From G963664225 sp964538065 (GTDB lineage: Bacteria; Verrucomicrobiota; Verrucomicrobiia; Limisphaerales; UBA1319): a stretch of DNA of 64,000 bases. The DNA lies in assembly GCA_964538065.1 (NCBI GenBank), contig CAZIDG010000012.1, positions 1 to 64,000 of the forward strand, in the 5' to 3' direction. This document shows, one piece after another, positions 51,462 to 60,722 of the stretch. The notes beneath the pieces are model-generated. The model had not been told where the DNA came from. It searched no databases and worked only from the letters and a program-made list of their open reading frames with translations. Made by a program: the position numbers and the translations under genes. Each line of letters starts with the position of its first letter. The stretch's first letter is position 1.

Positions 51462-52751
51462 ATGAGTAACAGCGATATTGCCATCCGAGTGGACAACCTG
51501 GGGAAGCTTTTCCAACTGGGCGCACATGTCCAGATGTACAAGACCATTCGTGAAACCATCATGGAGACGGTCAAGGCACCCTTCCGATGGGTGCGCGGCG
51601 ATGCCTCGGACAGTGGGGAGCGGACCTTTTGGGCGCTGCGTGAGGTGGGCTTCGAGATCAGGGCGGGTGAAGTGGTGGGGATTATCGGCCGCAATGGGGC
51701 TGGGAAGAGCACACTTCTCAAGATTCTCTCTCGCATCACCGAACCCACGACCGGTTTTGCTGAAATCCACGGGCGGGTGGGTTCCCTGCTTGAGGTCGGC
51801 ACGGGCTTTCATCCCGAGCTTACCGGGCGGGAGAACATCTTTCTGAATGGCGCCATCCTTGGCATGCGCCGGCGCGAGATACAACGCAAGTTTGATGAGA
51901 TTGTGGCCTTTGCGGAAGTGGACAAATTCATCGACACGCCCGTGAAACATTATTCCACAGGCATGTGGATGCGCCTGGCTTTTGCAGTGGCCGCCCACCT
52001 GGAACCGGAGATCCTGCTGGTGGACGAGGTGCTGGCGGTGGGGGATGCCGCATTTCAGCAGAAGTGCCTCGGGCGGATGGAGGCCGTGGCCAAGGAAGGA
52101 CGCAGTGTGTTGTTTGTGAGTCACAACATGGGGGCGGTGCGGGCGTTGTGCAGTTCGGGAGTGGTGCTGGATCGCGGGCGGGTGGCCGTGCTGGGCGATC
52201 TCCCCAATTGCATCGAGTACTATTATAAATCGATTGGCGTTTTCAAGAATGGAGATGGTGCCAATGCGAATCTGAACGGCATGTTCGGCCCCGTTGCCAT
52301 CAATGGCGTGCTTGGTGGCACGGTGCATCAAGCTGATCCGTTGGAGGTCGGGACATGTCTCAAGACTCACGAGGCGGCCAGTGGCTTCAACCTGTTCTTT
52401 TACCTCGAGGACATGAACGGGAAACTGATCCTGAAGCTGCGCACCGACAGCACACGTATTAACCTGAAGGAGGAGACGGATCTATACCAGATACGCATCA
52501 AACTGCCCGCTCTGTGGCTCAATCCCGGCATGTACTCGGTTTACTTCCGGGTATATTTCTGGGACGAAAAGAGTTCCGGCAAGCACGACTCGGACCGATT
52601 CCCCCTCGATATTTCGGGCAATGGCGGCCCCAGTGAGACCGTATTGAATCCAGCGGCGGAGTGGAGCGTCGTGCCTGTGGAGGCAGACCCTTTTTCCCAG
52701 CCGCGCCAGGCGGCATTGAATAGCATTGGACCCTCCAATCGGCCTGAATGA
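51462..52751 (+). CDS. wzt: ABC exporter ATPase with C-terminal Wzt carbohydrate-binding domain
   Basis: A 429-residue ATPase energising polysaccharide export with the permease at 46594. Walker A GRNGAGKST (about 75-83), signature YSTGMWMRLAFA and Walker B ILLVDEVLAVGD are present. After the ATPase domain (about 1-255), a C-terminal beta-sandwich region (about 285-405) resembles the Wzt-C domain that recognises the capped, non-reducing end of the finished chain. It overlaps the next gene by 4 bp. Confidence 0.93.
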   Translation: MSNSDIAIRVDNLGKLFQLGAHVQMYKTIRETIMETVKAPFRWVRGDASDSGERTFWALREVGFEIRAGEVVGIIGRNGAGKSTLLKILSRITEPTTGFAEIHGRVGSLLEVGTGFHPELTGRENIFLNGAILGMRRREIQRKFDEIVAFAEVDKFIDTPVKHYSTGMWMRLAFAVAAHLEPEILLVDEVLAVGDAAFQQKCLGRMEAVAKEGRSVLFVSHNMGAVRALCSSGVVLDRGRVAVLGDLPNCIEYYYKSIGVFKNGDGANANLNGMFGPVAINGVLGGTVHQADPLEVGTCLKTHEAASGFNLFFYLEDMNGKLILKLRTDSTRINLKEETDLYQIRIKLPALWLNPGMYSVYFRVYFWDEKSSGKHDSDRFPLDISGNGGPSETVLNPAAEWSVVPVEADPFSQPRQAALNSIGPSNRPE

Positions 52752-54184
52752 AGACGTTGTTGATCATTCCGGACGGCACGGGCATTCGGAACTTTCTGTG
52801 CACCCCGTTCATTGAGTACATGCTCGAACGGGGGCCGGTGGTGGTCTGGCATGATCTGCCTGAAGAGTCCATTGGGCCGTTTCAGGAAAAATGGGCGGGG
52901 CGGGTCTCCTGGCATGCCTTGCCCCCCATGCATGATGGCCGGATGGAGCGACTCCTGCGCCAGGCGAAGATCTTTGCCCAGCTCTACTGGCAGCGCAGGA
53001 GCGAGCCGGTGCCGGGTTTGAGGCGGCGTTCCACGGGCGGCTGGCGCACGCGCTGGCTGGAACGGATGGCACGTGGAATCGGACGGGCCTGCGCCCAACC
53101 AGGGCGGATTCTCTGGCTGGATCGCATGCACCTGCACGTGGCATCCAGGGCGCCTCATATGGAGGATGTGCGCCACCTGCTGAAGGATGAAAATCCTTCG
53201 GTTAGTTTCTGTACTCACCAACGGTCCTGGAGTGCCGTGGCCCCCATGTTGGCATCCCAGGAAAAGGGCATTCCCACGGCGACATTCATTTATTCATGGG
53301 ACAATGTTCCCAAGGGCCGCATGGCGGTTCCGGCGGATTACTACCTCGTGTGGAGCGACCACATGAAGGAGGAGTTGCTGCGGTATTATCCGGATGTGCA
53401 GGCGGGGCGTGTGATACCGCTGGGCACACCCCAGTTTGAGCACTATTTCAATCCTGGGATTCTGGAGCCGCGTGAATCCTTTCTGCGTAGGCATGGTCTC
53501 GATCCTGCGCTGCCTGTGGTCTGTTTCTCGGGGGATGATGTAACCACATCGCCTCATGATCCGGTATACTTGGCCCACGTGGCGGAGGGGATTCGTGGGC
53601 TGCCTGCGGGGCATCGGCCGCAAATACTGCTTCGAAGATGTCCGGTGGATGGAAGCGGTCGATTCAAGTCGGTTGTGGCGCGTTATCCGGAGATTGCGGT
53701 ATCGGATCCCCTGTGGAAATCGGCGGGCAGGGAGCACGAGTGGTCGCGCATGGTCCCCACGCCTGAAGACGCAGCCCTGCTCGTCAATGTGGTGGCCCAT
53801 TGTGATGCTGTGATCAACGTTGGCTCCACGATGGCGATGGATTTTGCCATCATGAACAAACCAGGGATCTTTTTCGGATATAATCCTCCTGAAGCCAATG
53901 GTGGATGGGACATCCATCGCGTATACCAATTGCCGCACTTCAAATCGGTGCATCGGTTGCAGCCGGTGCATTGGGCGGCAAATCCATGGGAAGTCGGCCT
54001 GGTGGTGCTTCATGCCCTGCGAAATCCCGAGGAAAAGCGCGCTGCGCGCGAGGCCTGGCTGCGCTTGATCGTGAGGCAGCCCATGGATCAGGCCAGCCGC
54101 CGATTTGCAGACACAGTGGGGGGTATTGGGGACTCTGGAGCCAGAGCATTTCAGTCTGCAGGGTTCGCCCACGAATCCACATAG
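52748..54184 (+). CDS. Putative GT-B-fold transferase of the polysaccharide locus
   Basis: A 478-residue protein without a family I can name. The start (MKTLLIIPDGTGIRNFLCTP) and the late INVGSTMAMDFAIMNKPGIF segment (about 357-376) follow the two-domain pattern of nucleotide-sugar or CDP-glycerol-type transferases. Internal TFIYSWDNVPKGRM and IPLGTPQFEHY are like donor-domain linkers of such proteins. No signal peptide. It overlaps wzt by 4 bp, so it is probably coupled to export; it may add a cap or initiate the chain, but that is inference. Confidence 0.7.
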   Translation: MKTLLIIPDGTGIRNFLCTPFIEYMLERGPVVVWHDLPEESIGPFQEKWAGRVSWHALPPMHDGRMERLLRQAKIFAQLYWQRRSEPVPGLRRRSTGGWRTRWLERMARGIGRACAQPGRILWLDRMHLHVASRAPHMEDVRHLLKDENPSVSFCTHQRSWSAVAPMLASQEKGIPTATFIYSWDNVPKGRMAVPADYYLVWSDHMKEELLRYYPDVQAGRVIPLGTPQFEHYFNPGILEPRESFLRRHGLDPALPVVCFSGDDVTTSPHDPVYLAHVAEGIRGLPAGHRPQILLRRCPVDGSGRFKSVVARYPEIAVSDPLWKSAGREHEWSRMVPTPEDAALLVNVVAHCDAVINVGSTMAMDFAIMNKPGIFFGYNPPEANGGWDIHRVYQLPHFKSVHRLQPVHWAANPWEVGLVVLHALRNPEEKRAAREAWLRLIVRQPMDQASRRFADTVGGIGDSGARAFQSAGFAHEST

Positions 54185-54195
54185 CCGGGCAACCG

Positions 54196-55338
54196 ATGAA
54201 CATCGCCATGATATGTTCCGAATATCCACCTGTGAAACATGGCGGGATCGGAACTGTCGCCCAAATGCTGGGAAGGGGACTCGTGCGACGAGGGCACGGA
54301 GTCCGTGTGCTGGGGATCAAGCACCCTTCCGAGCCTGAACCCCCGTATGAAGAAGACCAGGGTGTGCGGGTGTGGCGTCTGTCTCAGAAAACCGAGCATG
54401 GCGGCTGGTTCCTGGGACGGTGGTGGATCTATAAAACCATTCAACGCTGGAGCCGGGATGGACTGATCGATCTTGTTGAATGCCCCGATTGGCAGGGGAT
54501 GATCGCATGGTGGCCGCGTCTGCCCATTCCCGTATTAATGCGCCTGAACGGATCGATGACCTATTTTGCCCGTGAACTGGGACGCCCCTTGCGGTCGATG
54601 ATGCGATACATCGAGATCTCCGCCTGGCGCCGGGCCGATTTCACCTGTTCCTGCAGCCGGTACACGGCGGAGGTATCGACAGAATTGTTTGGGCCATGTC
54701 GGAGCGGGATTGATGTCCTCTACAACGGTGTGGAGGCCTTCCCCACGGTGGCTGGCGTGCGGGAAAGAGGGAAGGTTGTTTATACGGGAACGCTGACGGA
54801 GAAAAAAGGCGTGCTGTCGCTCATGAAAGCCTGGCCGTTGGTGTTACGCGAGTGTCCTTGGGCGCAACTGCATCTGCTTGGCAAGGATACCGATGGGGCG
54901 CAGGGAAGGTCCATGCGGGCAATCCTGGAGGACATGGCCAGGGAACTCCCATCGGAGCGGGTGGTGTTTCATGGACATGTACCCCGCCTGCAAGTGTTTG
55001 AAGCATTGAGCACTGCACGTGTGGCCGTGTTCCCATCCTACTCCGAGGCGTTTGCCATGGCGCCGTTGGAAGCCATGACGACGGGGTGCCCCACAATTTA
55101 CAGCCGACACGGAAGCGGCCCCGAGCTTTTGGAGCATGGGCGGGAGGGGTTGTTGATCGATCCGGACAATCCCGCTGACATTGCGAATGCCATCGTCCAG
55201 ATGCTCAAGAACGATGAAGTGGCAGCGTGTTTGGGAGAACATGGCCGCGTGCGAGTGCAATCCGTCTTCAGCATGGAGCAGATAGTGACCGCCAACATTC
55301 ACTTTTTTGAAAAGTGCCTGAAGCAGTTTCATTCCTGA
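54196..55338 (+). CDS. Glycosyltransferase family 4
   Basis: About 380 residues. GT-B protein with MNIAMICSEYPPVKHGGIGT at the N-terminus (acceptor side), KVVYTGTLTEKKGVLSLM at the domain junction and the EX7E motif EAFAMAPLE followed by GCPTIY (nucleotide-sugar side). The open frame reaches 53905 but the ATG at 54196, 11 bp after the previous stop, gives the correct N-terminus. Donor sugar unknown. Confidence 0.92.
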   Translation: MNIAMICSEYPPVKHGGIGTVAQMLGRGLVRRGHGVRVLGIKHPSEPEPPYEEDQGVRVWRLSQKTEHGGWFLGRWWIYKTIQRWSRDGLIDLVECPDWQGMIAWWPRLPIPVLMRLNGSMTYFARELGRPLRSMMRYIEISAWRRADFTCSCSRYTAEVSTELFGPCRSGIDVLYNGVEAFPTVAGVRERGKVVYTGTLTEKKGVLSLMKAWPLVLRECPWAQLHLLGKDTDGAQGRSMRAILEDMARELPSERVVFHGHVPRLQVFEALSTARVAVFPSYSEAFAMAPLEAMTTGCPTIYSRHGSGPELLEHGREGLLIDPDNPADIANAIVQMLKNDEVAACLGEHGRVRVQSVFSMEQIVTANIHFFEKCLKQFHS

Positions 55339-56408
55339 CCCGGCCAACAGGCGCGGCTGCGGGAACGCAGGATCTGGTGGCGGCGTGGGTGCATGCCCGT
55401 GGACGGTATGAGTCCCTGGTGTGCAATCCTCAGGAGACACTGCCGCAAACGGGTGGAGTGGCGGTGGTGGTATGCACCTTCAAACGTCCTCAATCACTGC
55501 GCCGTTTTTTGGATTCCTTAAAGCAACAGACTGTGCCTGCCAAGGAATGTCTTGTTGTGGATGCAAGCCCGGACGACGCATCTGAGTGGCAGGTGCGCGC
55601 CTGGCTGGAGGACGGTGCCAGGGTGGAGGCCATGCGATATTATCGTGTCACCGGTTCGCTCAAAGGGCTCACCCGACAGCGGAACCTCGCCTTGCGCCAG
55701 ACCCAATCGGAACTGGTGGCTTTTTTTGACGACGACATCGTGCTGGATGCGGCATGCATCGCATCGCTCGAAGGCGCGTTTCGTCTCCATGGTCAATCCC
55801 TGGCAGGTGCCGGGGCTTTCATAGTCAACCAGATGCGCGAGCCAAACTGGCTGTGGCTGTGGAGGCGCCGCCTGCGCATGGTGGGTAATCTTGAGCCGGG
55901 CACCTATCAGCGATCAGGCATGTCGATACCCTGGGGATTTCTGTCCGAGGAAACGAGCCTGGGCGAAGGTGACTGGCTGCATGGGGGGGCCACCATGTGG
56001 AGGACAGCGCTGGTTCGTCAAACCGGATTCTTTGAAGGATTCGGGGGGTATGCACAAAGTGAGGATCTGGAGTTTTCCCTCCGGATCCGTCGTTTGGGCA
56101 AGCTGATGACGGTACGTGCGGCGCGGGTGTGGCATCTGCACGATGAGGGAGGGCGTCCTGATTATTACAAACTGGGGTACATGGCCATTCGAAACCGTTA
56201 CTACATTCACCAGCAACACCTTAAGGATCGTGCCTGGACCGATGTGGCGTGGTTTGCGTATGCCTGGGCGCTTGATACCTTGATGCTTGGGCGTGTGGCC
56301 TTGCGCCCTGGGAGGTTCATGGCGACTTTGATGGAAATCATGGGTCGAACCAAGGCAGCATGGGATCTGGTGGCGCATGGGGGAGAGTTTCGGACCACGG
56401 GGATCTGA
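55314..56408 (+). CDS. Glycosyltransferase family 2
   Basis: A 364-residue GT-A enzyme. VAVVVCTFKRPQSLRRFLDS begins the nucleotide-binding half near residue 50; LVAFFDDDIVL holds the DXD-type metal site; GGYAQSEDLEFSLRIRRLG is the acceptor-side ED motif. It uses a GTG start overlapping the preceding gene by 25 bp; about 48 N-terminal residues precede the domain, so a later start is possible. No membrane domain is obvious. Confidence 0.88.
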   Translation: MPEAVSFLTRPTGAAAGTQDLVAAWVHARGRYESLVCNPQETLPQTGGVAVVVCTFKRPQSLRRFLDSLKQQTVPAKECLVVDASPDDASEWQVRAWLEDGARVEAMRYYRVTGSLKGLTRQRNLALRQTQSELVAFFDDDIVLDAACIASLEGAFRLHGQSLAGAGAFIVNQMREPNWLWLWRRRLRMVGNLEPGTYQRSGMSIPWGFLSEETSLGEGDWLHGGATMWRTALVRQTGFFEGFGGYAQSEDLEFSLRIRRLGKLMTVRAARVWHLHDEGGRPDYYKLGYMAIRNRYYIHQQHLKDRAWTDVAWFAYAWALDTLMLGRVALRPGRFMATLMEIMGRTKAAWDLVAHGGEFRTTGI

Positions 56409-57256
56409 TGGGGACAACGATTCATCCACAGTTACTCATTTTTTGGGACTACGATACTCAATGGGGGGCGGATCGCTCGCGGAGCGGCAGCGGGCCCAAA
56501 GGGTGGGGCCCGCTTGAATTTTCCAACACGGAACGGTTGTTGGAGTTGCACGACAAATACAATATGCCTGCCTGTTTCGCAGTGGTTGGCGCTGCCGCCT
56601 TGGCTGGAAAACGCCCCTACCAGGACCCGGATCAGATCCGCCGGCTGCATGCGGCAGGCCATGAAGTGGCCAGTCACTCGTTTAAACACGACTGGCTGCC
56701 CGGGCTTGCCCTGCGTGACCTGCGCCAAACGATATCGGACAGCAAGAAGGCGCTGGAGGATTGCATCGGTTCGCCGGTGGTGTCCTTTGTCCCGCCCTAC
56801 AATCAGCCGTTCGATTATCCCCAAGGCTGGTCCTTTAGCCTGTCCGAGCGCCGGGAGGCTGGGCGAGGCCATGTCACCCTGGACCAGGTTTGCGAAGTTT
56901 TGGGGGAGTCTGGCTATCGTTTTTGTCGGGTGGCACATCGTTCACTATATGAGCGGGCGCAGGATTGGTGGCACGGAAAGCAGAGCTATCGCCCGCAACC
57001 CTTGTCGAAGATCAAGGGGACGACATGTGCACGCCTCAATACGCCCGTGGGGTTTACAGCGCACACCCGCGCCATTATTGAATCCCAACTCGACAAGGGA
57101 GGAACGTGGGTCGTTTATGGACATCCACATTCCATTTCAGAGCCGGAAAATCCCCAGGCCGAATCCCATTTGATTGACTTCTTTCAATGGGTGATCGGCC
57201 TGCGCCGGCAAAACCGGCTTCAGCTGGTCCAACCCAGGGATCTTTTGAACGTATGA
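56408..57256 (+). CDS. Polysaccharide deacetylase (NodB/CE4-like)
   Basis: About 282 residues. The NodB-type metal site reads FWDYDTQWGAD (first Asp) and ASHSFKHDW (H-x3-H), with a later YGHPHSIS motif. It removes acetyl groups from N-acetylhexosamine units, here presumably on the locus's polysaccharide or its lipid-linked form. No signal peptide, so it would act on the cytoplasmic side. Its ATG shares one base with the stop of the previous gene (TGATG), indicating coupling. Confidence 0.85.
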   Translation: MGTTIHPQLLIFWDYDTQWGADRSRSGSGPKGWGPLEFSNTERLLELHDKYNMPACFAVVGAAALAGKRPYQDPDQIRRLHAAGHEVASHSFKHDWLPGLALRDLRQTISDSKKALEDCIGSPVVSFVPPYNQPFDYPQGWSFSLSERREAGRGHVTLDQVCEVLGESGYRFCRVAHRSLYERAQDWWHGKQSYRPQPLSKIKGTTCARLNTPVGFTAHTRAIIESQLDKGGTWVVYGHPHSISEPENPQAESHLIDFFQWVIGLRRQNRLQLVQPRDLLNV

Positions 57257-58074
57257 GTAGTTCCGTTGCATTGACTTCTTCGAGCGTTCGTGAGTATTTC
57301 ACCCGCGAGGCGCAGACCGGGCGTCCTCTGTGGCCTGAGCCTGATACTGCCAGCGGCCTGGGGCGCCGTGTCAAATACGACCGGGCGGTGCAGTTGCTTG
57401 CAGATCCGAATGTAACCTCAGCCCTCGACCTTGGCTGCAACCGGGGTGGCGTGGAGGCGCTGTTCAAGAAACTGCATCCCCTCAAGGCCAGGACCACACG
57501 AATTTCAGGCATTGATATCACGGAGCAGGCGATTCGCAATGCCTGTGACCTGCATTTGGAGAACTGCTGGTTTTCGACGTATGATGGAATTCACGTGCCC
57601 TATCCAGACCATTTTGTGGATCTGATACTCATGGTGGAGGTGATCGAACACGTCCCTGACAAGGAATCCCTTTTGCGCGAAGCATGGCGTGTACTCAAAC
57701 CGGGCGGAAGGCTTTACCTGACGACCCCGAATCCGCATTGTCTGGCACTCAGGGTGGAGTCAGCCCTCTGGCGTGCACTGCGCCAGCTGTTTCATCGCGC
57801 TCCTGAGCTGAAGGATTGCTACATCACACGCCGTTCATTGGTCGAACTCATGGAACAGGTTGGATTCAATCGAACCTCTGCGGAGGATATTTACTTCTGG
57901 CCGCATGCGTACCTTTACTTTTGTGGGTGGAGTCTCCTTCCCCCTCTGCCGCCCTCGTGGTTGTTGCGATGGGTCGAGTGGTGGGCTTGGTGGTGGCCGA
58001 AACGGCGCAGACCCGCCTGGCTCGATCAACGGGTCTGTTGGACGCTGGCTGGAGTGTGGGCTAAACCCATTTGA
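57253..58074 (+). CDS. Class I SAM-dependent methyltransferase
   Basis: About 273 residues. SAM-binding motif I ALDLGCNRGG, then ISGIDITEQAI, post-motif IEHVPDKESLLREAWRVLKPGGRLYLTTPNPH. Methyl groups often cap or decorate sugars in ABC-exported polysaccharides, so it could be the chain-terminating methylase recognised by the Wzt C-terminal domain; that is inference. Overlaps the deacetylase by 4 bp (ATGA). Confidence 0.87.
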   Translation: MSSSVALTSSSVREYFTREAQTGRPLWPEPDTASGLGRRVKYDRAVQLLADPNVTSALDLGCNRGGVEALFKKLHPLKARTTRISGIDITEQAIRNACDLHLENCWFSTYDGIHVPYPDHFVDLILMVEVIEHVPDKESLLREAWRVLKPGGRLYLTTPNPHCLALRVESALWRALRQLFHRAPELKDCYITRRSLVELMEQVGFNRTSAEDIYFWPHAYLYFCGWSLLPPLPPSWLLRWVEWWAWWWPKRRRPAWLDQRVCWTLAGVWAKPI

Positions 58075-58095
58075 CGACAGTTCAAAGCACGAGAC

Positions 58096-59286
58096 ATGAA
58101 AGCGTGCATCATCTCATTCAAGGAATGCTGGCAGGATGAAGGAGGACGATGGTTTTCCTACGGCGGGTTTCCACTCCAAATGAAAGCGATCGGTTCGTTG
58201 TTCCAGGAGGTGGACCTGGTGATCACCCGGGGGCATTCGCGCGCTGGAGGCTTGCCACTGCCTGCGGAGTTTGCTGTAACCGCCCTGGAGAATCCTCCTG
58301 GCCGCGACATGCGGCGAAAAATGCATATCCTCATGCACTTGCCCTCGTATTTGCGCAGGTTGTCTGCGTTTGTGCGCCCGGCCGATGTTGTGCATGTGCC
58401 CTTGCCCGGGGACATTCCATTGTTGGGGATGATGGTTGCCCTCTGGATGCGCAAGCCAGTCATTGCCCGCTATGGAGGCTCATGGGTCCACAACGACCGC
58501 ACCACGTTCATGAACTGCATCACGCAAGGCCTGATGAGGCGATATGCCCATGGGCGCAACGTCATGCTGGCAACGGGGGAAGGCGACAAGCCCCCCGCCG
58601 ATGGCATGGAATGGGTGTTTGTCACGGCGTTGACTCAGGACGAGATTCAGCACATTCATCCTGATTTTGAGCGTGGACTTTCGCCTGCCCCCACGCTCGC
58701 ATATGCGGGCCGGATGTCGCCCGAGAAAGGGGTGGTGCATTTGATCCAGGCGGCGGCGGCGCTCAACGCATCTGGCCAGCGCAGGGTGAATGTTGTTTTG
58801 GCGGGCGATGGACCTCAACGGCCCGCCCTTGAGCGTCTGGCCCGCGAGCTTGAGTGTGGGGACACGGTGCTTTTCACCGGGCAGCTTGATCGTGTCCAGC
58901 TCTCAAATGTCATGTTGCGTGCAGATCTGTGCGTCCAGCCATCCCTGACCGAAGGTTTCAGCAAGGCGTGGCTCGACGCGATGGCGCATGGGCTGCCGGT
59001 AATCACTTCCGATGTCGGAGCGGCGTCGGGAGTCATGGGATATCCGGGGGAACGTGGATGGCTGGTGCCGCCAGGGCGAACGGACCGTTTGGTGGAAACA
59101 CTGAATCGGGTGTTGTCCAGTCCCATCGATTGGCCGGCTCTGCGGCGGAGATGCCGGTCCTATGTCGAAAATCGAACGCTCGAGGCATGGGCGCGGTGGA
59201 TTGGCAACCTATGCGCGGATCGTTGGGATATGGCCCTGGTGAACGGAAAACTGGTGGCCAAATCAAGCAACGCGTTGACTGCATGA
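58096..59286 (+). CDS. Glycosyltransferase family 4
   Basis: A 396-residue GT-B enzyme. The domain junction reads LAYAGRMSPEKGVVHLIQA, followed by VVLAGDGPQRPAL; the EX7E-like motif TEGFSKAWLDAM has Asp in place of the second Glu. PSLTEGF...HGLPVITSDVG is the usual nucleotide-sugar pocket. No membrane anchor is seen. Overlaps the next gene by 4 bp. Donor unknown. Confidence 0.9.
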   Translation: MKACIISFKECWQDEGGRWFSYGGFPLQMKAIGSLFQEVDLVITRGHSRAGGLPLPAEFAVTALENPPGRDMRRKMHILMHLPSYLRRLSAFVRPADVVHVPLPGDIPLLGMMVALWMRKPVIARYGGSWVHNDRTTFMNCITQGLMRRYAHGRNVMLATGEGDKPPADGMEWVFVTALTQDEIQHIHPDFERGLSPAPTLAYAGRMSPEKGVVHLIQAAAALNASGQRRVNVVLAGDGPQRPALERLARELECGDTVLFTGQLDRVQLSNVMLRADLCVQPSLTEGFSKAWLDAMAHGLPVITSDVGAASGVMGYPGERGWLVPPGRTDRLVETLNRVLSSPIDWPALRRRCRSYVENRTLEAWARWIGNLCADRWDMALVNGKLVAKSSNALTA

Positions 59287-60722
59287 AGCCGATGATGCTG
59301 GCAAATCCATCTGTTTCCGGACAGCAGGCCCAAACCATGCCGCCACGCGGCAGAACACGACGGATTGCCCACCGACCTGTGTCGGTTGCCCGGTGGTGGG
59401 GACTGGCGGTGGTGGTGGTCATTGTACTGTGCTGGGGAGGCAGTTTTGTCGTGGGCTTTGAAAAGGCGCTGACGATCCTCACCATCGCAGGGTTGTTTTT
59501 TGCGGCGGGTGGTCTGTATCATCCTGTACTGGGTTTGTTTGGGATCGGCCTGGTCTGCACCATCGATCCCCTGACACGCAGTTACCTGCTTTCCGGAGGC
59601 CTCCTGCGATGGAATACCATCAACTACTGGCTCATGTTGGTGGTGTTTCTAAACGCCAGACAGCTGCTGCAGCTCTCCTGGACACCCTTACGCGTATTGG
59701 AAGCATTTCTGGCCGTGCTGGGCCTGTTACTGTTGAACAGCCAGAATGTCACCCTGGGGATCCAGCATTTTTTGGGAATATTTGCCATCCTCGGCCTGGT
59801 CGCGTACTTCGTGCGTTCCGAAAGATCCCCCCAGAAATGGGTGTGGTTGGGCGTTGTGTGCGGGGTTGCCTCCGCGGTGGGAGGCCTGGTCTATCAACTG
59901 CATGCGGATCAATTGGAGGATATCAATCCCAATTCCTATGCCCATGCACCCCTGGCAGGTTTGTTTGCCGTATGTCTGGGATATCGCTTTGCGATGCATG
60001 ATCGGTTGATGCGCTGGGTGTTGCCCGGCCTGGCCGTCGTGAATACCGGCTGGGTTTTCCTGACGGGCAGTCGCGGGGGGATGCTGATTGCTTTGTGTTG
60101 TTTGCTGTTTTTATTTCATACGATGCGCAGCCTGGCGCAGCGCGTCGTCATGATTGCAGGTGTGGTGATGGTTGGAGTCTTTTTGACCGCCCAGTTCGCC
60201 CAGCAGCGTGATTATTCTCTCGGACGGCTGATGCGTCTGATGGATAGCAGTAGATCGATGGACAATCGCACCAGTGGCCGGTCGGACCTTGTGATGGGGG
60301 GATGGAATATCTTCAAAGAGCATCCAATATGGGGGGTGGGGACGGGCAGTTTTGCGGCGGAGTATGCTCGCACCAGTTTTCGGGGCAATCTTGCCTTCGG
60401 CCGCGGTCTTGAAAAGCAGGCTCACGCAGGCTGGATCAAGGTGCTGGCCGAGAATGGCCTGATAGGATTCACCTTGTTGTTGTTGTTTTTGCTGTCTTTC
60501 GCTTGGGTTGGCTGGCGCCGTCGCCGTGAGGGATTGCTGGCGATGGGGCTCCTGCCTTGTGTTGTCATCATGGTCGCACTGATTTCCACGGAGTTTCAGA
60601 GCAAGGCATTGTGGCTGCTGGCCGCCGGTTGTCTCTCACTGTTGCATGGCAGGCAATGGCAGGGTGGGGAATCCGGCATCTCGTCCCGCATTCATACCCC
60701 ACATGGGAAGCCGGTGCCATGA
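59283..60722 (+). CDS. O-antigen ligase/polymerase-type membrane protein
   Basis: About 479 residues with roughly 11 transmembrane helices. The central VFLTGSRGGMLIALCC and late HAGWIKVLAENGLIGF segments match the Wzy_C/WaaL domain that transfers or polymerises lipid-linked glycans in the periplasm. The ATG at 59283 overlaps the upstream stop by 4 bp; a longer reading from 58929 is not supported. A ligase fits an ABC-exported O-antigen; a polymerase would fit a Wzx/Wzy scheme. Confidence 0.88.
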   Translation: MKPMMLANPSVSGQQAQTMPPRGRTRRIAHRPVSVARWWGLAVVVVIVLCWGGSFVVGFEKALTILTIAGLFFAAGGLYHPVLGLFGIGLVCTIDPLTRSYLLSGGLLRWNTINYWLMLVVFLNARQLLQLSWTPLRVLEAFLAVLGLLLLNSQNVTLGIQHFLGIFAILGLVAYFVRSERSPQKWVWLGVVCGVASAVGGLVYQLHADQLEDINPNSYAHAPLAGLFAVCLGYRFAMHDRLMRWVLPGLAVVNTGWVFLTGSRGGMLIALCCLLFLFHTMRSLAQRVVMIAGVVMVGVFLTAQFAQQRDYSLGRLMRLMDSSRSMDNRTSGRSDLVMGGWNIFKEHPIWGVGTGSFAAEYARTSFRGNLAFGRGLEKQAHAGWIKVLAENGLIGFTLLLLFLLSFAWVGWRRRREGLLAMGLLPCVVIMVALISTEFQSKALWLLAAGCLSLLHGRQWQGGESGISSRIHTPHGKPVP

